NCBI GenBank assembly: GCA_963513935.1
Contig: OY740768.1
Location: 16,108,590 to 16,172,589 of the forward strand
Length of the DNA stretch: 64,000 nt
Direction: 5' to 3'
From: Aphrophora alni
Lineage: Eukaryota; Arthropoda; Insecta; Hemiptera; Aphrophoridae
The notes below the pieces were generated by a model that worked only from the letters and a program-made list of their open reading frames with translations, made no database searches and was not told where the DNA came from. Shown here in pieces: positions 1-12,239 of the stretch; the first letter of the stretch is position 1; each line of letters opens with the position of its first letter. The position numbers and the translations under genes are program-made.

Positions 1-1080
1 AGTAAAATTTAAAAGAATTTATTATTTGTATACGTTCCAAATAAATATAAACATACGCGTCGACCACCATTCTACTAATAAAAACATAGTACAGATTAAA
101 AAACACAAAAAACAGAAATATATAACCAATTACTAACTGAAAAATATTTACATTTAGATTTGTAGAACCCATGTAGTGTTCTATCCTTCAATACATCTGC
201 GTTATTTTAGTCTTGTTTATATTACATTAACAGTTATTTTAAATAAATAACAGTTATTATAAATATATAGTAGGTAAGAGAGAATAGTATTCAAAACTTT
301 TAACTACAAATAACTAAAAATATAAAGTATAAATAAATATAATAAGTCTACTTGATAAAATGATGGATTTAAGTAAATTATGAAGTTAATATATTTATAT
401 TTTTTATGAATTTTTTTTTCCACAATACTTTTGTAAAAAGAAATAATAATAAACATTACAAATGTTCACCAATGGAACATTAGTATATCAATGTCAAAAC
501 AAATAAAGAAATTATAACGTATTTCAAACAGAAAAAAAATAGCATTTTACAACGTAATTTGCATCCCGCATGATCCGATAAGAATCAATCTCTTATTAGT
601 ATTATTGTTTTGCTTTAAAGTCTTCTTTTTTTATATTTATTTTCCTTCTATTGTTTTATTAAGTAGAAAACACAAAGAAAAATAATGGTTTTACAACTGT
701 ATGTTTTATTCAAATAAAACCTCTGAGATAACGCTAAACAAAAGCGATGGAGAGAGAAGATAACATGTAAATCTTTTAATTCCAGGCTTTATACCATTAT
801 TTCAGTCTAACAATGATATAATCCAAGTACTACTTTCCCTTCTACAATACTGCATTCTTTTGTTCCTAATATCACATATCTGTTATTTTTCTCTTATATA
901 TATCGATAAATTAGCTTTTTCATTATGCTTACTTTTATTAGAACACGTTTGGTAAATTTAAATCCATAATTTGTACTTCATATTTATATGTAGACAAAAA
1001 GTAAATTCATTTGTTTCTCTTACGTATACTAAAACTTTACAAAAACAGTTTATGTTAGATTTGGCAGATAATCTTTAGAG
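1..1080. other. AT-rich non-coding stretch
   Basis: I see no reading frame, RNA gene or repeat that can be supported here. The stretch is uniformly AT-rich with short homopolymer runs and stops in all frames. Confidence 0.6.
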
Positions 1081-1083
1081 ATA

Positions 1084-1720
1084 TTAGAGTTTTATATTTT
1101 CCTCAATACCTCCAAGTAAATCATTATATAATAAATATTCCATTTTTAATATCAATATAATAGACCCACATTTAAAAGGTTTTTTCCTCATTTTGACTTT
1201 TAAAGGTATTGTAGCATCAAATGATGTCAATGGCCAAATATGATAGCATGCCGCTGTTTTGAGTGCATAATCATTCTTGTTATTAAGGTTTCGAGACAAA
1301 CTTCCGTCCTCTCTAATCTTGGCATTAAAGGAAGGTCTTACTGAGTTTGAAGAGGTGAAGTTTACTAGTTTATGCTCCATGGTTTCATTCACAGCCTGAT
1401 GAGATTAGAAGGGCAAACAGTAGTGTAAGTTCAAAATGTTTAAATTTAGTCTGTGATAATGTGTCTGATTCTGGACCTTGCAGTGAACTTGGCAGAGCTA
1501 GTGAGCCATCTTTATATATAGCTTGATCCACATGTACTGCCTGAATCTGGTGTATCCATCCACCACCGTCCGATTTCCTTCACGGCTCTGACCATTCCTA
1601 GTTGAGTAGCTTCGCTCCACATTTTTTCAAACACGTCTGTGAGCAGAGTAACTCATAGTGATGCCGTATTTACAGCATGTTTGCATTTCATTTTTTACGA
1701 TCCAAAGTGAACTGTTTTAT
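1084..1720 (-). pseudogene. GC-elevated coding-like block, minus strand, unidentified
   Basis: This block is clearly less AT-rich than its surroundings and has two open stretches on the minus strand. One (1084-1392) reads 102 residues from an ATG that follows a plausible splice acceptor (catcag) at about 1400; it contains the peptide MEHKLVNFTSSNSVRPSFNA and ends in a lysine-rich, then hydrophobic tail. The other, upstream on the same strand (about 1510-1645) and in a different frame, reads VFEKMWSEATQLGMVRAVKE followed by IGRWW before a stop. No domain or family is recognised. It could be one or two exons of a host gene, or an old transposon fragment; the frame change and the stops between the pieces favour a relic unless an intron separates them. 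No function is proposed. Confidence 0.3.
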
Positions 1721-2276
1721 TCATTGTTGTTGCTCACAAATAAAAATTCTTTGGATAAAATGATTTTGGGAAGAGATTTGGTTAAGATAGACCTGATACG
1801 AAATACACCTAGTCCATTGGTTCAGAATTAGCTTTCATTTTACTCTGAGGAAAAACAGACATTTTAGCTCGCATATTCTAATATTCTAAAGGGCTAGCCA
1901 TCTGAGTCAGACCTCTTCATTAACTCGATAGACTATATTGAGGTATGTGTTTCATATATGCAAATAATAAAATATTGAATAAGGTCTTATCTATTCTTAT
2001 TTTATTTGTTTGCCTCATTATTAATAATTAATTATAGCTAAATATCACATATATGTAGACGTGTTTTGTGTATGTGTGTGTACTAAAATTTTCTAGTTAT
2101 ATAATATGAAAAAGTGTTTTGTGTAGAGAAGAGTGTGGATTTAGTAAACTATGTAGATCTTACAATAAATGTGTAGATCGTTGATGAGAAGAAGTTTGCC
2201 AATTTCAGCAATTTCAAGTTAATGAAATGAGTAAAGACAGTAGCGTCAGTAAAGGTGGATAAACCCTCTTTGTAGA

Positions 2277-2832
2277 GAAAAGTAGGTTAGAAACTCTCTG
2301 TAGGGTAATCAGTATTAATAGCGCTCAATTTAGCCGCACCAAGAGCTAAAGCTAAATAATAACTGAAATACTTATTTCTAGTGTTATATTTACTCGCAAT
2401 GTTTAGTTTAAATGTTAGTAATACATAAAAGTTTGTATCTTTTAATTTCAAAAGAACTTAAATACATTATATTTAAGCCATATATTATTGCTAAAGACAA
2501 TAAATCTAAAGACATTAACGCGGTATATGTGCAATTCGTTGTATTTTTTTACAACGAAAAGTAGGTTAGAAACTCTCTGCAGGGTAATCAGTATTAATAG
2601 CGCTCAATTTAGCCGCACCAAGAGCTAAAGCTAAATAATAACTGAAATACTTATATCTAGTGTTATATTTACTCGCAATGTTTAGTTTAAATGTTAGTAA
2701 TACATAAAAGTTTGTATCTTTTAATTTCAAAAGAACTTAAATACATTATATTTAAGCCATATATTATTGCTAAAGACAATAAATCTAAAGACATTAACGC
2801 GGTATATGTGCAATTCGTTGTATTTTTTTTTT
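2277..2832. repeat. Near-identical tandem duplication, 2 x ~277 bp (period 279)
   Basis: The segment beginning GAAAAGTAGGTTAGAAACTC at 2277 is repeated at 2556 with only isolated substitutions (for example CTGTAGGG against CTGCAGGG), and both copies end in a T-run. The near identity in a background of old repeats means the duplication is recent. A short open frame in the second copy (2687-2869, minus) is a by-product of the AT-rich sequence, not a gene. Confidence 0.9.
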
Positions 2833-3559
2833 TATAATATACTAGTAATGGTAGCCTATATAGTCGCATAGTAATGATAACAGTAATTGAAATATTTCGA
2901 AAATATTAGGTAAATTATAACTTATATAGCACCAAATAATGGGGAAAATGAATAATAAAAAAATTAAATAAAAAAAAAATCCATCAGTAATTAAAAAAGT
3001 TAACCTTCACGTACTAACCATATTAACTATAAAATGCATTCTTGTTAGTCATTAAAAAATTCTTTAATTATCCTTTGCGTATAATTTTTAATAAAACGGT
3101 TGACGATATATTGTATTCTTGTTAGTGAGTTATTTGCAGATTTACGTACAGAATAACGTGGAGTCTTTCCATAAATATATAGAAATAACTGCAATTTAAA
3201 ATTAAATTATCATTTTACACAATTTGTAACTAAGTTGGCTGGATTATACTAAAGATGGTATTTAATTATTTCAACTTTTTTTGGCTAGAAAGTTTCTTTG
3301 GATCTAGATCTAAACATTTATAATTTGTCAAATGTTTGAGACCATCGATCTTCGAAACGGTTATTTCGTCATGTCAGGCGCTTTCGATAAATCTCATCTA
3401 CAGATTTATCAATCTATACTATTTACCAATATTAAGAAAGTCATATACAATTACTCACAAATATACTTATACCAATCACATTGATCCCAAATATATTTCT
3501 TAGTTTTTCAATGCATGAAAGTGTGGTACTTCATGTAACTCTTATAAGTCATGTAGAAA
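2833..3559. other. AT-rich non-coding stretch
   Basis: Nothing supportable is seen here beyond AT-rich sequence between the tandem duplication and the transposon starting at 3560. Confidence 0.5.
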
Positions 3560-4489
3560 CAGGGTTATCATAAAATATTCGTGGGGGTTTTGAACATGAT
3601 TTTAATGAAAACAGAATTACTTACAGCTGAAGTGGTTAAATTATTTAAATCGTCGTCTGAAACAGTTTTTTTTCCCCCCGTTACTAATAAATTTCTATAT
3701 TTGCGCCTTTAGTCGCTCGGAAAATGTCCAATCGATAATCAAGTTCTGTCCGTTACAGAACGTTAGGTAACATGTATTTGTTAACGGTTGTCATTGCTTC
3801 ATTAATGCTGTCCCTAAGTGATTTAGGTCACGGATTATTTCTCGATAAACAATGTTTTGATGTACCTGCACAAGACGAAATCGCAAGGTGTTAGGTCTGG
3901 GCTCCTTGTATACCAGCGTATAGATCTTTGCCGGCCTATCCATCGATGTCCAAACTTTTCACTCAATATGTCTGTGACAAATTAACTAAAGTTCGGGGGT
4001 GCGCCATATTGTTGGAAATGAAGTTGTTGAATGTTTTTGAGTTCATCCAGCTGAGGTAAACAATAATTGATTAATTTATTGAGATACGCAATTCCATTAA
4101 TTATTCTTTTCAGCAAAGAAGAAAGGCCCTATCAGACGATTTTTCATTACACAACACCAAACATTACCTTGTTATTTTCATTTGTTGGATATTTTCTGTA
4201 TTCGCATCGAAATACACGTTGCATTGAAATTACAGACTGGAATTCAGCCAGCAACAAAATTCACATTTTTTCTTTATTAGAGAACATAATAATACACTCA
4301 ACAAAGGACACTCCAGAAAACACAAAACACACCACCACAACAATGAAAAAACTAATTTTTATGTTACAACAGCTGTTAAACAAACTTTTGGGTTATGGGC
4401 TATCAACGACACCAATACAATACCACAAAATGTCTTTACTGTCATCGTATGAATTAATGAATCCCCACCGTTCATTTGTGATAACCCTG
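3560..4489 (-). mobile_element. Degenerate mariner-superfamily DNA transposon, internally deleted
   Basis: The ends match as terminal inverted repeats: CAGGGTTATCATAAA reading inward from 3560 and CAGGGTTATCACAAA reading inward from 4489 on the other strand, with the similarity extending into a CG(G/T)GGGG stretch about 25 bases in. A TA dinucleotide follows the right end (4490-4491), as expected for TA-targeting Tc1/mariner elements; on the left the expected TA is AA. The interior carries a broken transposase on the minus strand. At 930 bp the element is shorter than a full-length mariner (about 1.3 kb), in line with loss of the central part of the gene. Confidence 0.8.
3690..4287 (-). pseudogene. 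Mariner-type transposase pseudogene (N-terminal HTH joined to C-terminal catalytic part)
   Basis: Reading the minus strand from an ATG at 4287, the N-terminal piece has LAEFQSVISMQRVFRCEYRK, which matches the helix-turn-helix start of this transposase group (4188-4260). The frame then shifts and resumes with NVWCCVMKNRLIGPFFFAEK, then QQYGAPPNFS, FGHRWIGRQ and SPDLTPCDF (about 3850-4170). The NVWC-IGPFFF, QQDGAPPH and RSPDLTPCDF blocks are hallmarks of mariner-like DDE transposases; the last carries the final catalytic acid. The region normally lying between the helix-turn-helix and NVWC is missing, and stops and frameshifts make the gene dead. The 151-codon open frame on the opposite strand (4067-4522) is a shadow of this relic. 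Family assignment is firm; subfamily is not. Confidence 0.8.
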
Positions 4490-4491
4490 TA

Positions 4492-7035
4492 TTTTATAAA
4501 TTGCAATAATCAGAATATCTAAATTATTAATGAACAATAATTTGTATTAGTTTTCTAAATATAAAAGTGTATGTTGATGTATTTTTAAATGTATAATTAA
4601 TTTTAATAACAGTATTTTAAAACATTAAGAAGCTAAATTAAAACCCAAACTTCAATCATTTCTTTGTCAGCTCGTAATTAACTGTAATGAATAACGAGTG
4701 AATGAAATATTTTTGAATTAGTTTTGAGTTGAAGTAAGAAATTAATTATACAACTACAATAAAGGGTGGAGTATTTTCATAACTTCAACATTGTGTCACT
4801 TTATAAGCTCCCTAGTTGGGAATTATTAACAACACGTGTAATATATCACGAAAGCATTTTACTTACTGCCACGTGGTAAAGTAATATCTATAGTATAATC
4901 TGTGGATAATTACATCCACAACTTGTTTATATATATTATTTAAAGAAAGTTTTAGCTACAATTCTACATAGATATATTACTTAATATGATACACACCTTT
5001 TAACTTAAGATTACGATATCGTTGTAGTGTCTACATTGAATATTCGGAATTATTTATTACAAGTTTCTAACTGTGTTGGCTGAATTTAACTAAACATTAT
5101 GCCTTTTTTTTACCCTTTAGAATCTTTCGATTTAAAACTTACTTTTGGTTCTAGTACAATATTTTAAATTTATTTCGAGTTGAAGAAAGAAACTATTCAT
5201 TCAACTTTATAAAATACGTATTTTTGTACCTTCAATTTATCATAAAATGTGATATTATTATGAACACAATATATTGAACATAAAAATTACTTTACGATAA
5301 ACCAAATAGTGATTTTTCTTCACTTCTTGGACAAAAGACTGTAGACGCCAAGTAAATGATCTTAGGATAATGCAAAATGTCAAATACAATACTCTTTAAT
5401 GAGAGAATAATCGCCAAATATTGTGAGCATTTTAATTCTTGTGTTAGTTAATATCAGATTTTATGATTGCTCGGTTTTATTGGTCCAATCTACCGTCTAG
5501 AACGATCGTATACTTAACTATTTTAAGCAGTGCAAACTTACTTATTCGATAATTACAATAATTTAGTTTGTGGTAAAAACTATTTACAAAGTTTTAATAA
5601 ATGGTGGGCTTTTAACTCCTGGAAGGGGAACACTGTAATGAGGTCACTTTAACAGTCCACTGTTATACATAGTTGAACATAGATTTTGTGCAATATGTCA
5701 TAAAGCTATACACATTACGGTAGTACATATTGTTGTAAAATGAATATAATTGTTTTTTACAAAATTACCTCTTGACTTCTTCAACTATGCCACCACACAT
5801 TGAACGAATAATTTCTCCTCATACAACAATTTAGATAAATTTTAAGAAATTTATATAAAGAATTTTAATTTTAGTGTAATTTTAATTAATTAAATTAATT
5901 TTAATTAAACTGTAATTTAATAAGTATGAACTATGATAAATATAATTTTACTCTTATTTGAACATTTAAATACGGAACAATAGATTTAAACAAAGGCAGC
6001 CATTTTATTGTTGAGAATTGCCAGTACAATGTTCTCTTTGTGAATAAAGTGGAATTCCGGGTTATTGTGGTCCCTTTTTGACACACACACACACGCATAA
6101 GATATTTACTTTCAAAGGATTAATTCTCATTACATACTGTCAATAGTATAATGTGGTAAAAGTTAAACATGTGGTACAAAATAAATGCCCCCAACATGAA
6201 TTTAATCTGAAGTTATAATTCTCTCAATAGTTCAGCTACGGGAAAGTTGTTTTACCATTGATTGGTATTTCATTGAAAAAATAGGGACGAACATCAAAAA
6301 AAACTATTTAAGTGTCAATAGACTAATTTTGTTCTATAACACTGTTATGTCAATATTTTAGGGAATGATACTTTTACTGAAGATTTACATTTATTCTTTA
6401 ATGTTTAAACTTTTGATGTGTATTTGTTACAGCCAAGTTAATTAATCTAGCTATTATATGTAATATCCAGACAATATATAATAGCTAACGAATTTTGTCA
6501 AAGTTATTAATGAATTTTTATTTATCACTTTATCCAGCTATTTATATATACTATCTCACTAAAGTCAATAAATGTGAAAATAATACTTTGTTATTCAGTT
6601 TATCAGCTGTTATTTATAATATAGGTTGGTTCTGGGGAATGTAATTTGCATTGTGTTTAATATCTTAAAAACTCAAAATATTCTAATAAAGTTGTATTAC
6701 CTTATTATTATGTTCAACAAGTCCTTCATTGACTTGAAGAGTACGTGTAATGTTTTTACAATTACGAATATAAAAATTAACTTATTCTTATGCTTAAAAT
6801 ATTCTTCTTATAAAAACAATTACGAAAGAAAGTAAAAAATAAGGGTAATTTTGATTTCCCTCCGAATCACATGCATGACAGCACTGATTGTTTTGCTATA
6901 ACTCATGTCTATCAGCTGTTCATTGAAAATATTGTTTCATTATTAGGTATTTGTGATTGTGTTTTAAAGACTCTGAAAATGAGTTTCCTTTGGTCTGATT
7001 GCTCCAAGGATGCGTGATAATTTTTTTTTTCAATT
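4492..7035. other. AT-rich non-coding stretch
   Basis: No gene or recognisable element is seen. A short AT-only palindromic cluster (TTTTAATTAATT type) lies near 5866-5913, and a (CA)n run of about six units lies near 6081-6094. The short open frame at 6626-6835 has no recognisable content. Confidence 0.5.
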
Positions 7036-7097
7036 CAGAAGGTGGTAAACAGCTGGGATATGGAGAGAGTTGTTAAGGTGGTAGCAAGATCTAGGAA

Positions 7098-7528
7098 TGG
7101 ATTGATCGCTTTAAAAGTGTTAGTATTTCTCTGTGTAATGAACAAGGCCTGGTAGGCCTTGCACTTCAAAGACTAATGACAATTGAAGTGGTAAACAAAT
7201 GATTCTCGATAATCAACTCATTCAAGTTTGTATAACTGTCGACCCCATACGGCCAAAACAAGTCTTGTGACATTAAAAACTTGGTTTTTATCTGTTGGAC
7301 CACCCTCCATATAGTCCGGACCTGGTTCCAAGCGTTTTTAAAAATCTTTTTGACCCATTAAAAGAATAGTTGATATTGAATCATTATCCATCTAATGAAG
7401 AGGCCATTGAAGCAGTGCAAAATTATCTGAAAAAAAGACCAAAAACCTTCTTCCAGGAAGGAATTCAAATGCTCGTTAAAAGATGGAATAAGTGCATCGA
7501 ATTTGGAGGGGATTATGTTGAAAAGTAA
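7098..7528 (+). pseudogene. Mariner transposase pseudogene (DD34D type)
   Basis: The plus strand reads WIDRFKSVSISLCNEQGL at 7098, matching the W-RFK-G--S----E--GRP linker of mariner transposases, followed by VVNKMILDN. After a deletion and frame changes it reads DHPPYSPDLVPSVF near 7298-7340, the conserved HPPYSPDLAPSDF block; here the catalytic D of PSDF is V. The C-terminus is well kept: SNEEAIEAVQNYLKKRPKTF then FQEGIQMLVKRWNKCIEFGG and DYVEK, ending with TAA at 7526-7528, the usual mariner terminus. The middle, with the first two catalytic acids, is largely missing and several frameshifts are present. It differs from the element at 3560-4489 in both termini and motifs. No terminal inverted repeats were found around it. 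Confidence 0.82.
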
Positions 7529-9113
7529 TGCTACTATTATTTATGTAAGTACAATAAATAAATATATAGATTTTTTTTCCAATTTGACTTTACTTATTGA
7601 CTTACCCTGATAATTATTAATTTTTTATAACGAAAAATATTTTTTTAATACAATAGTATTATTAATTTGACTAACTCATGTTAGCTATTATTTATAATAA
7701 CTAGTCAAAGTGATTAATAATTGAAAATAATTATTACTTTAACGTAATCGCACCAGATATTATGAATAATGATTAGTTTCATTAATTAATTCATCTCTAA
7801 ACAACAAATATAATCATTATATATATATATATATATATACAGAGATTATACATAATAACTGATTAATCACAACGACTGTAACGTATGTACATATTAGTGG
7901 AAGTTATAGAACAAATACGTTATTAATATGTAGCAAGTATTGCACGGACGATGTCGCAAGAATAAAAAGAGGTCAGTTAACTTGCCCTAGTTACCCATTG
8001 AAGGAAATTATTTTCCCCCTTTGTGTGTTTAAACATCTCGTTATTAGCATCATCCTTCTGAGGACAGGAAAATGTTCCGTTTTAATAACCTTAAAATAAG
8101 ACATAAAATACATAAAATCAGAACAATATTTTCACAGTAAAATCATCGTTTCTGTCGTATTTAGTTACGTATATAATTAAACCTTGTTAACTCATACACT
8201 TTTAAAATGTCTTAGAAATATCATTTGAATAATAAGATTAGGTACAAATTATGACAATCAGGGTTACATCAAATACTGTTATATTTGTAAATATATGTTA
8301 CATATTAACTCATATGACTACGTGAAAATTGTAGTCAGGGCTACAACAAGGTAGTATATTGGTTGTTTTAATATTTGGGATATATTAAATACTAAAATTA
8401 CAAATGATTTGTAAATAACGAAAACACCAATGAAGCTCATGAATTTTTGTGTATATAATTTAGAATAATTTTAATAACAATGTTTATAACAATTATTATA
8501 ATTATCAACAATTATTAATTAATAAAATAAGCTTCACAGAAGTATTTAGTTTCATTGGTATTTTTTTATACATAATTCTAAATTTTTGTATATAAGTTTA
8601 CTACATGATGTTTCGAGATTGTTGATCAGCTGAAGTAAAAAAGCTGTACACCTCGTGCATAATGATTATATTTAGCGTCAATATAGCTTAGGTTCATAGA
8701 ACTACACTAGAATCTAAAGTAAAACTAAAAACTTGGGAATGGAACAAGAGACCAAAGATGGGCTTGATTGGTCAAAATAACTAACACAATTTTCAAACGT
8801 GATTAAGAAAAAAGAAGTCAACAAGACTCACACTTATACTAACACAAGTAAGGGGTGGGTGCCAATGAAGTGATGTAGCAATTATTTCAGAAGTAAACAG
8901 AGCTTGTTCCCTCTCTTAGATTCACTCTTTGCTGTTAATCAATCAAAAGAATTCCAGCCCTAATTATTAAGGGAGAGGAATTTTGATTTAATATTTTTTC
9001 GTATTACTACTCTATGCTTGTTAGGATAGTTAGTTAACATTTTACTTAGGAATTTCAGCATTTAAAATTTATATTGAACAAAACTTTCGCTTTCCTAATA
9101 ACTTTTGACTTCT

Positions 9114-9115
<2 letters not shown>
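7529..9115. other. AT-rich non-coding stretch with a short (TA)n tract
   Basis: A (TA)n run of about 11 units lies at 7818-7839. A weak inverted pair (ACACCAATGAA near 8424 and TTCATTGGTAT near 8550) may be the ends of an old fold-back element. Nothing else is supportable. Confidence 0.45.

Positions 9116-9116
<1 letters not shown>

Positions 9117-9170
<54 letters not shown>
9117..9170. repeat. (AT)n microsatellite, ~27 units
   Basis: The tract is an uninterrupted alternation of A and T. Confidence 0.97.
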
Positions 9171-9172
<2 letters not shown>

Positions 9173-9253
9173 ATTTCCGGACTAAATATGTTCAACTAAT
9201 TCAATTTATTTTCTATGAATAATTACGTATATTTTTCCTTTTTTAATAATTGT

Positions 9254-9801
9254 TAGTGCTTTATCCCTTTAGAAATCTTTGTATTTTTGATATTATTAAT
9301 TAGAATTTCCAATGATAACCTATTGTACGATGACCAATAAAACTCGAACACAAGCTCTCACAAAAATTACATTTACTTAATCAAACACGTTTGAACGACA
9401 AAGTCGCCATCTTCAGTGATACATGAGCTACAATAAGTAAATAACTATAACTGAGTATAACTATTAAAGTTTAACGGTATAAATTATTGTTTAGTTATTG
9501 TAGCTCATGTAACACTGAGGATGGCGACTTTGTTGTTGAAACGTGTTTAAGTAAACGTAATTTTTGTGATATCTTGTGTTCCAGTTTTATTCTATTTATA
9601 ACCTGCCAGTTTATGAGATTATAGGGTTATGAGGTTATGAGTGTTGATTCATAATTACAATCAGGACTAAAATAATATTATACCGTATTTTAAACATATA
9701 GTTTACACTCAAATATTAAGTGGGATTACTTGGTTATCATTGGATATTCTAATTAATAATATCAAAAAATTCAAAGATTTCTAAAGGGATAAAGCACTAA
9801 A
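9254..9801. repeat. Nested palindromic (fold-back) repeat: outer arms
   Basis: The left arm 9254-9321 (AGTGCTTTATCCCTTTAGAA ... CCAATGATAACC) is matched in reverse complement by 9734-9801. Between them lies a second, independent inverted repeat (9342-9600) plus about 130 bp of unpaired sequence. The whole is about 550 bp, carries no coding sequence, and has the structure of a non-autonomous fold-back element or of an older element into which another palindrome inserted. Confidence 0.85.
9342..9600. repeat. Inner palindromic repeat with CTGANGAT-hairpin-GAAA motif
   Basis: The left arm starts AAAACTCGAACACAAG near 9342 and its inverted partner ends CTTGTGTTCCAGTTTTATT near 9592. Each arm contains, on opposite strands, a hairpin-forming core: CTGAAGAT-GGCGAC-TTT-GTCGTT (9389-9416, minus) and CTGAGGAT-GGCGAC-TTT-GTTGTT-GAAAC (9515-9542, plus). 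A half copy of the same family lies at 48137-48243. The core resembles the motif found in terminal repeats of Penelope-like retroelements; no open frame is associated. Confidence 0.75.
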
Positions 9802-10746
9802 AATAGTAATCATTACATTCTCTACGTCCAAAAATTATATAAAAAAAATTACTAACAACAACTTTCATGTATTTGTCATTACTAAATAAAAATGTTAGAG
9901 GGCGCCCAATACACGAGAAATATAACTTAAAAGTTTCATTCATTTTCTCAGACCAATAACTGAACAATGAATTCACTCTAAGAGTGACCGCTTCATAAGA
10001 AACATTTGAACTGCTATATTATTAAAATTTATATTATAATAAAAAAATTTAAGATTTGAAATATTTATCAAACGACCATAGCTTGTTAAGAATATTTCTA
10101 ATAGAGCTCTTGTAGCATTCACATCAATTATGTAGTAATTTTACAAAGCAATTATTTAAATCAGAAAAAAAATCTTTGAATATATCATACAATATATTTT
10201 TAGTTTCATATTATAATAGCATTAATTATAAATATAATATTAACAAATTAATATAAATAATTGGTTAACAAGCCATTACAAAGAAACTTTTTACAAAGGA
10301 TAATTTTATTTTGCTTAAATAAATTTTATTAACGTTTATCGTTTATGGCATAGGTAACTAAATATTATTATTGCCTTTTCCACCTGACAACAAAAACCAT
10401 GTTGCATATATAACTGTACTATAACATATCAAGGTATTAAAATGTAAAGGCTCAGTACTTATCAAGTTCCCTTGTTTTAAAATTATACAACTGATTAGTT
10501 CATTGAATTTTGTAAAGTTATTATAACATTTAACTGTATATAATTTATTACAGATAAAGTAATAAATGTATGGCTCCTAAATATATGTAATAAAATATTA
10601 CTGAAATACATTTTTGCCCACACACTTTATGGAATAAATTTGTAGATTGAATTATTTTACAATACATTTGTGGATATAGTTAAAACATATATTAGAGATG
10701 TAGCTATGTTTCAATCCTATATATAGGATAACATATATATTATAAA

Positions 10747-10791
<45 letters not shown>

Positions 10792-11540
10792 AATTACTAG
10801 TCACACTTGGTTGCATGTGTATTTCTCTAATTTCTACAATATTTTATGTATACAAATTAATTATATCAAAGCCAGAATACATTGTAGATGCATAGCTTTT
10901 GCTATATTAATTACATTTTTTGAGTTACGTGCTTTGTTAGATCCCACTATTTTATATGTTGTGAAAAGGAATATATGCATGTCTAGGAGTTTAATTAAGT
11001 TTGCAGAGACGTGCTCTTTGTGGTGGTGAACCTTTGAAGGTGATTCAGAATCGAGACCAGTTGTACGATTTGACCCTTCCGTATGATAATCGAAGCCTCC
11101 GTAACGAGTGTACTAAAGATAATATTATGTTTAATTAATTAATCACTCCGTAATAAAATGAATTAGAGGTAATCATTGCGTTAGTTTCGTTACTATACAA
11201 CCGATTTCAATATTATTTTGAGGTCCAATTTGATCGTGAAGGGATCCTACCTTAAACACAATCCTGACATTTCTGTGACAACTAGTCCGTTTGTTTATTG
11301 ATGAAGTTATGTGTTTTTCAACTATTACATAAACATAGAATTACTTATTTTTTATGCCGGAATATATTACTGCATGTGTTTGTATATACCCTCTTATAAA
11401 TCATATTATTTCCTTTTGAATGGCAATCTTTCTATTTAAAACCAGTGTGTAGAAAATAATAATCAGTTTTACTATCTCTCTCTCAATTCTCCTCTAAGCC
11501 GCGAATTCGCTTTATATTTTATAATAATAATAGAACAACA
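9802..11540. other. AT-rich non-coding stretch with (TA)n at 10749-10788
   Basis: The stretch holds a (TA)n run of about 20 units at 10749-10788, just upstream of a 72-codon open frame (10811-11029) with no recognisable content. No gene is supported. Confidence 0.5.
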
Positions 11541-11542
11541 TT

Positions 11543-11656
11543 AACAACGGTCAAATAGTGTAGTTTTAAATAGACGATTTTAATTATGATTATTCAGTCA
11601 ACAACGGTCAAATCGTGTAGTTTTAAGTAGACGATTTTAATTATGGTTATTCAGTC
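11543..11656. repeat. Two-copy 57-bp tandem repeat
   Basis: AACAACGGTCAAATAGTG at 11543 recurs at 11600 as AACAACGGTCAAATCGTG, and the following 40 bases also match with two further changes. Confidence 0.9.
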
Positions 11657-12239
11657 AGATATTATCAGTTTGATTTTATAATAACCTGACAACTTGTAAA
11701 GATATAAAATTATTTTAGCAGGTGTAATATTATATTCGTACACAAATTATAATTTCAAGCAATAGAGACGAAAATAAGTAACTCGAATTTAAGCGAAACT
11801 AAAACAAAGATGTTTTCTTCACAAAATATTTTTATTGTAATTAATAGACATTTTGACTATTTTTTGTTGCTGTTGAGGAATCTGTTAGTAGAAATTGCAA
11901 AACCTGAACGGAATAAGTATTAGTTGTAAATTGTAAAATAACGGTTTAATATAAAAAGTTTAAAAAAATAGAATGTCTACAATTAACGTGAGCCAAAACG
12001 CTCCAAATAAGAATTTCATTTCATAAAAATGATATATAAATAGTTTAACTAATAGAATATAAGTAGTTTAAAGTGAAACAAAGTAGTCGTGATTTTTAAA
12101 ATTTGTGTTTCCAACAAATTATAGTTTGGATGTTTATGAACAAATATTCGTTCACGTTAGTTTGTCTTTACATTTCGCCCATCCTTCAACTGTCCTATAC
12201 GTCGCAGTACAGAAAGTATCTTTTGTCTTTAGTTTTATT

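Noticed and set aside
4067..4522. 151-codon open frame on the plus strand
   Set aside because: It starts at a non-ATG codon and lies antisense to a recognisable transposase relic within the 3560-4489 element, so it is a shadow.
10811..11029. 72-codon open frame after a TA tract
   Set aside because: Low-complexity, AT-driven composition with no recognisable motif; length is expected by chance at this number of frames.
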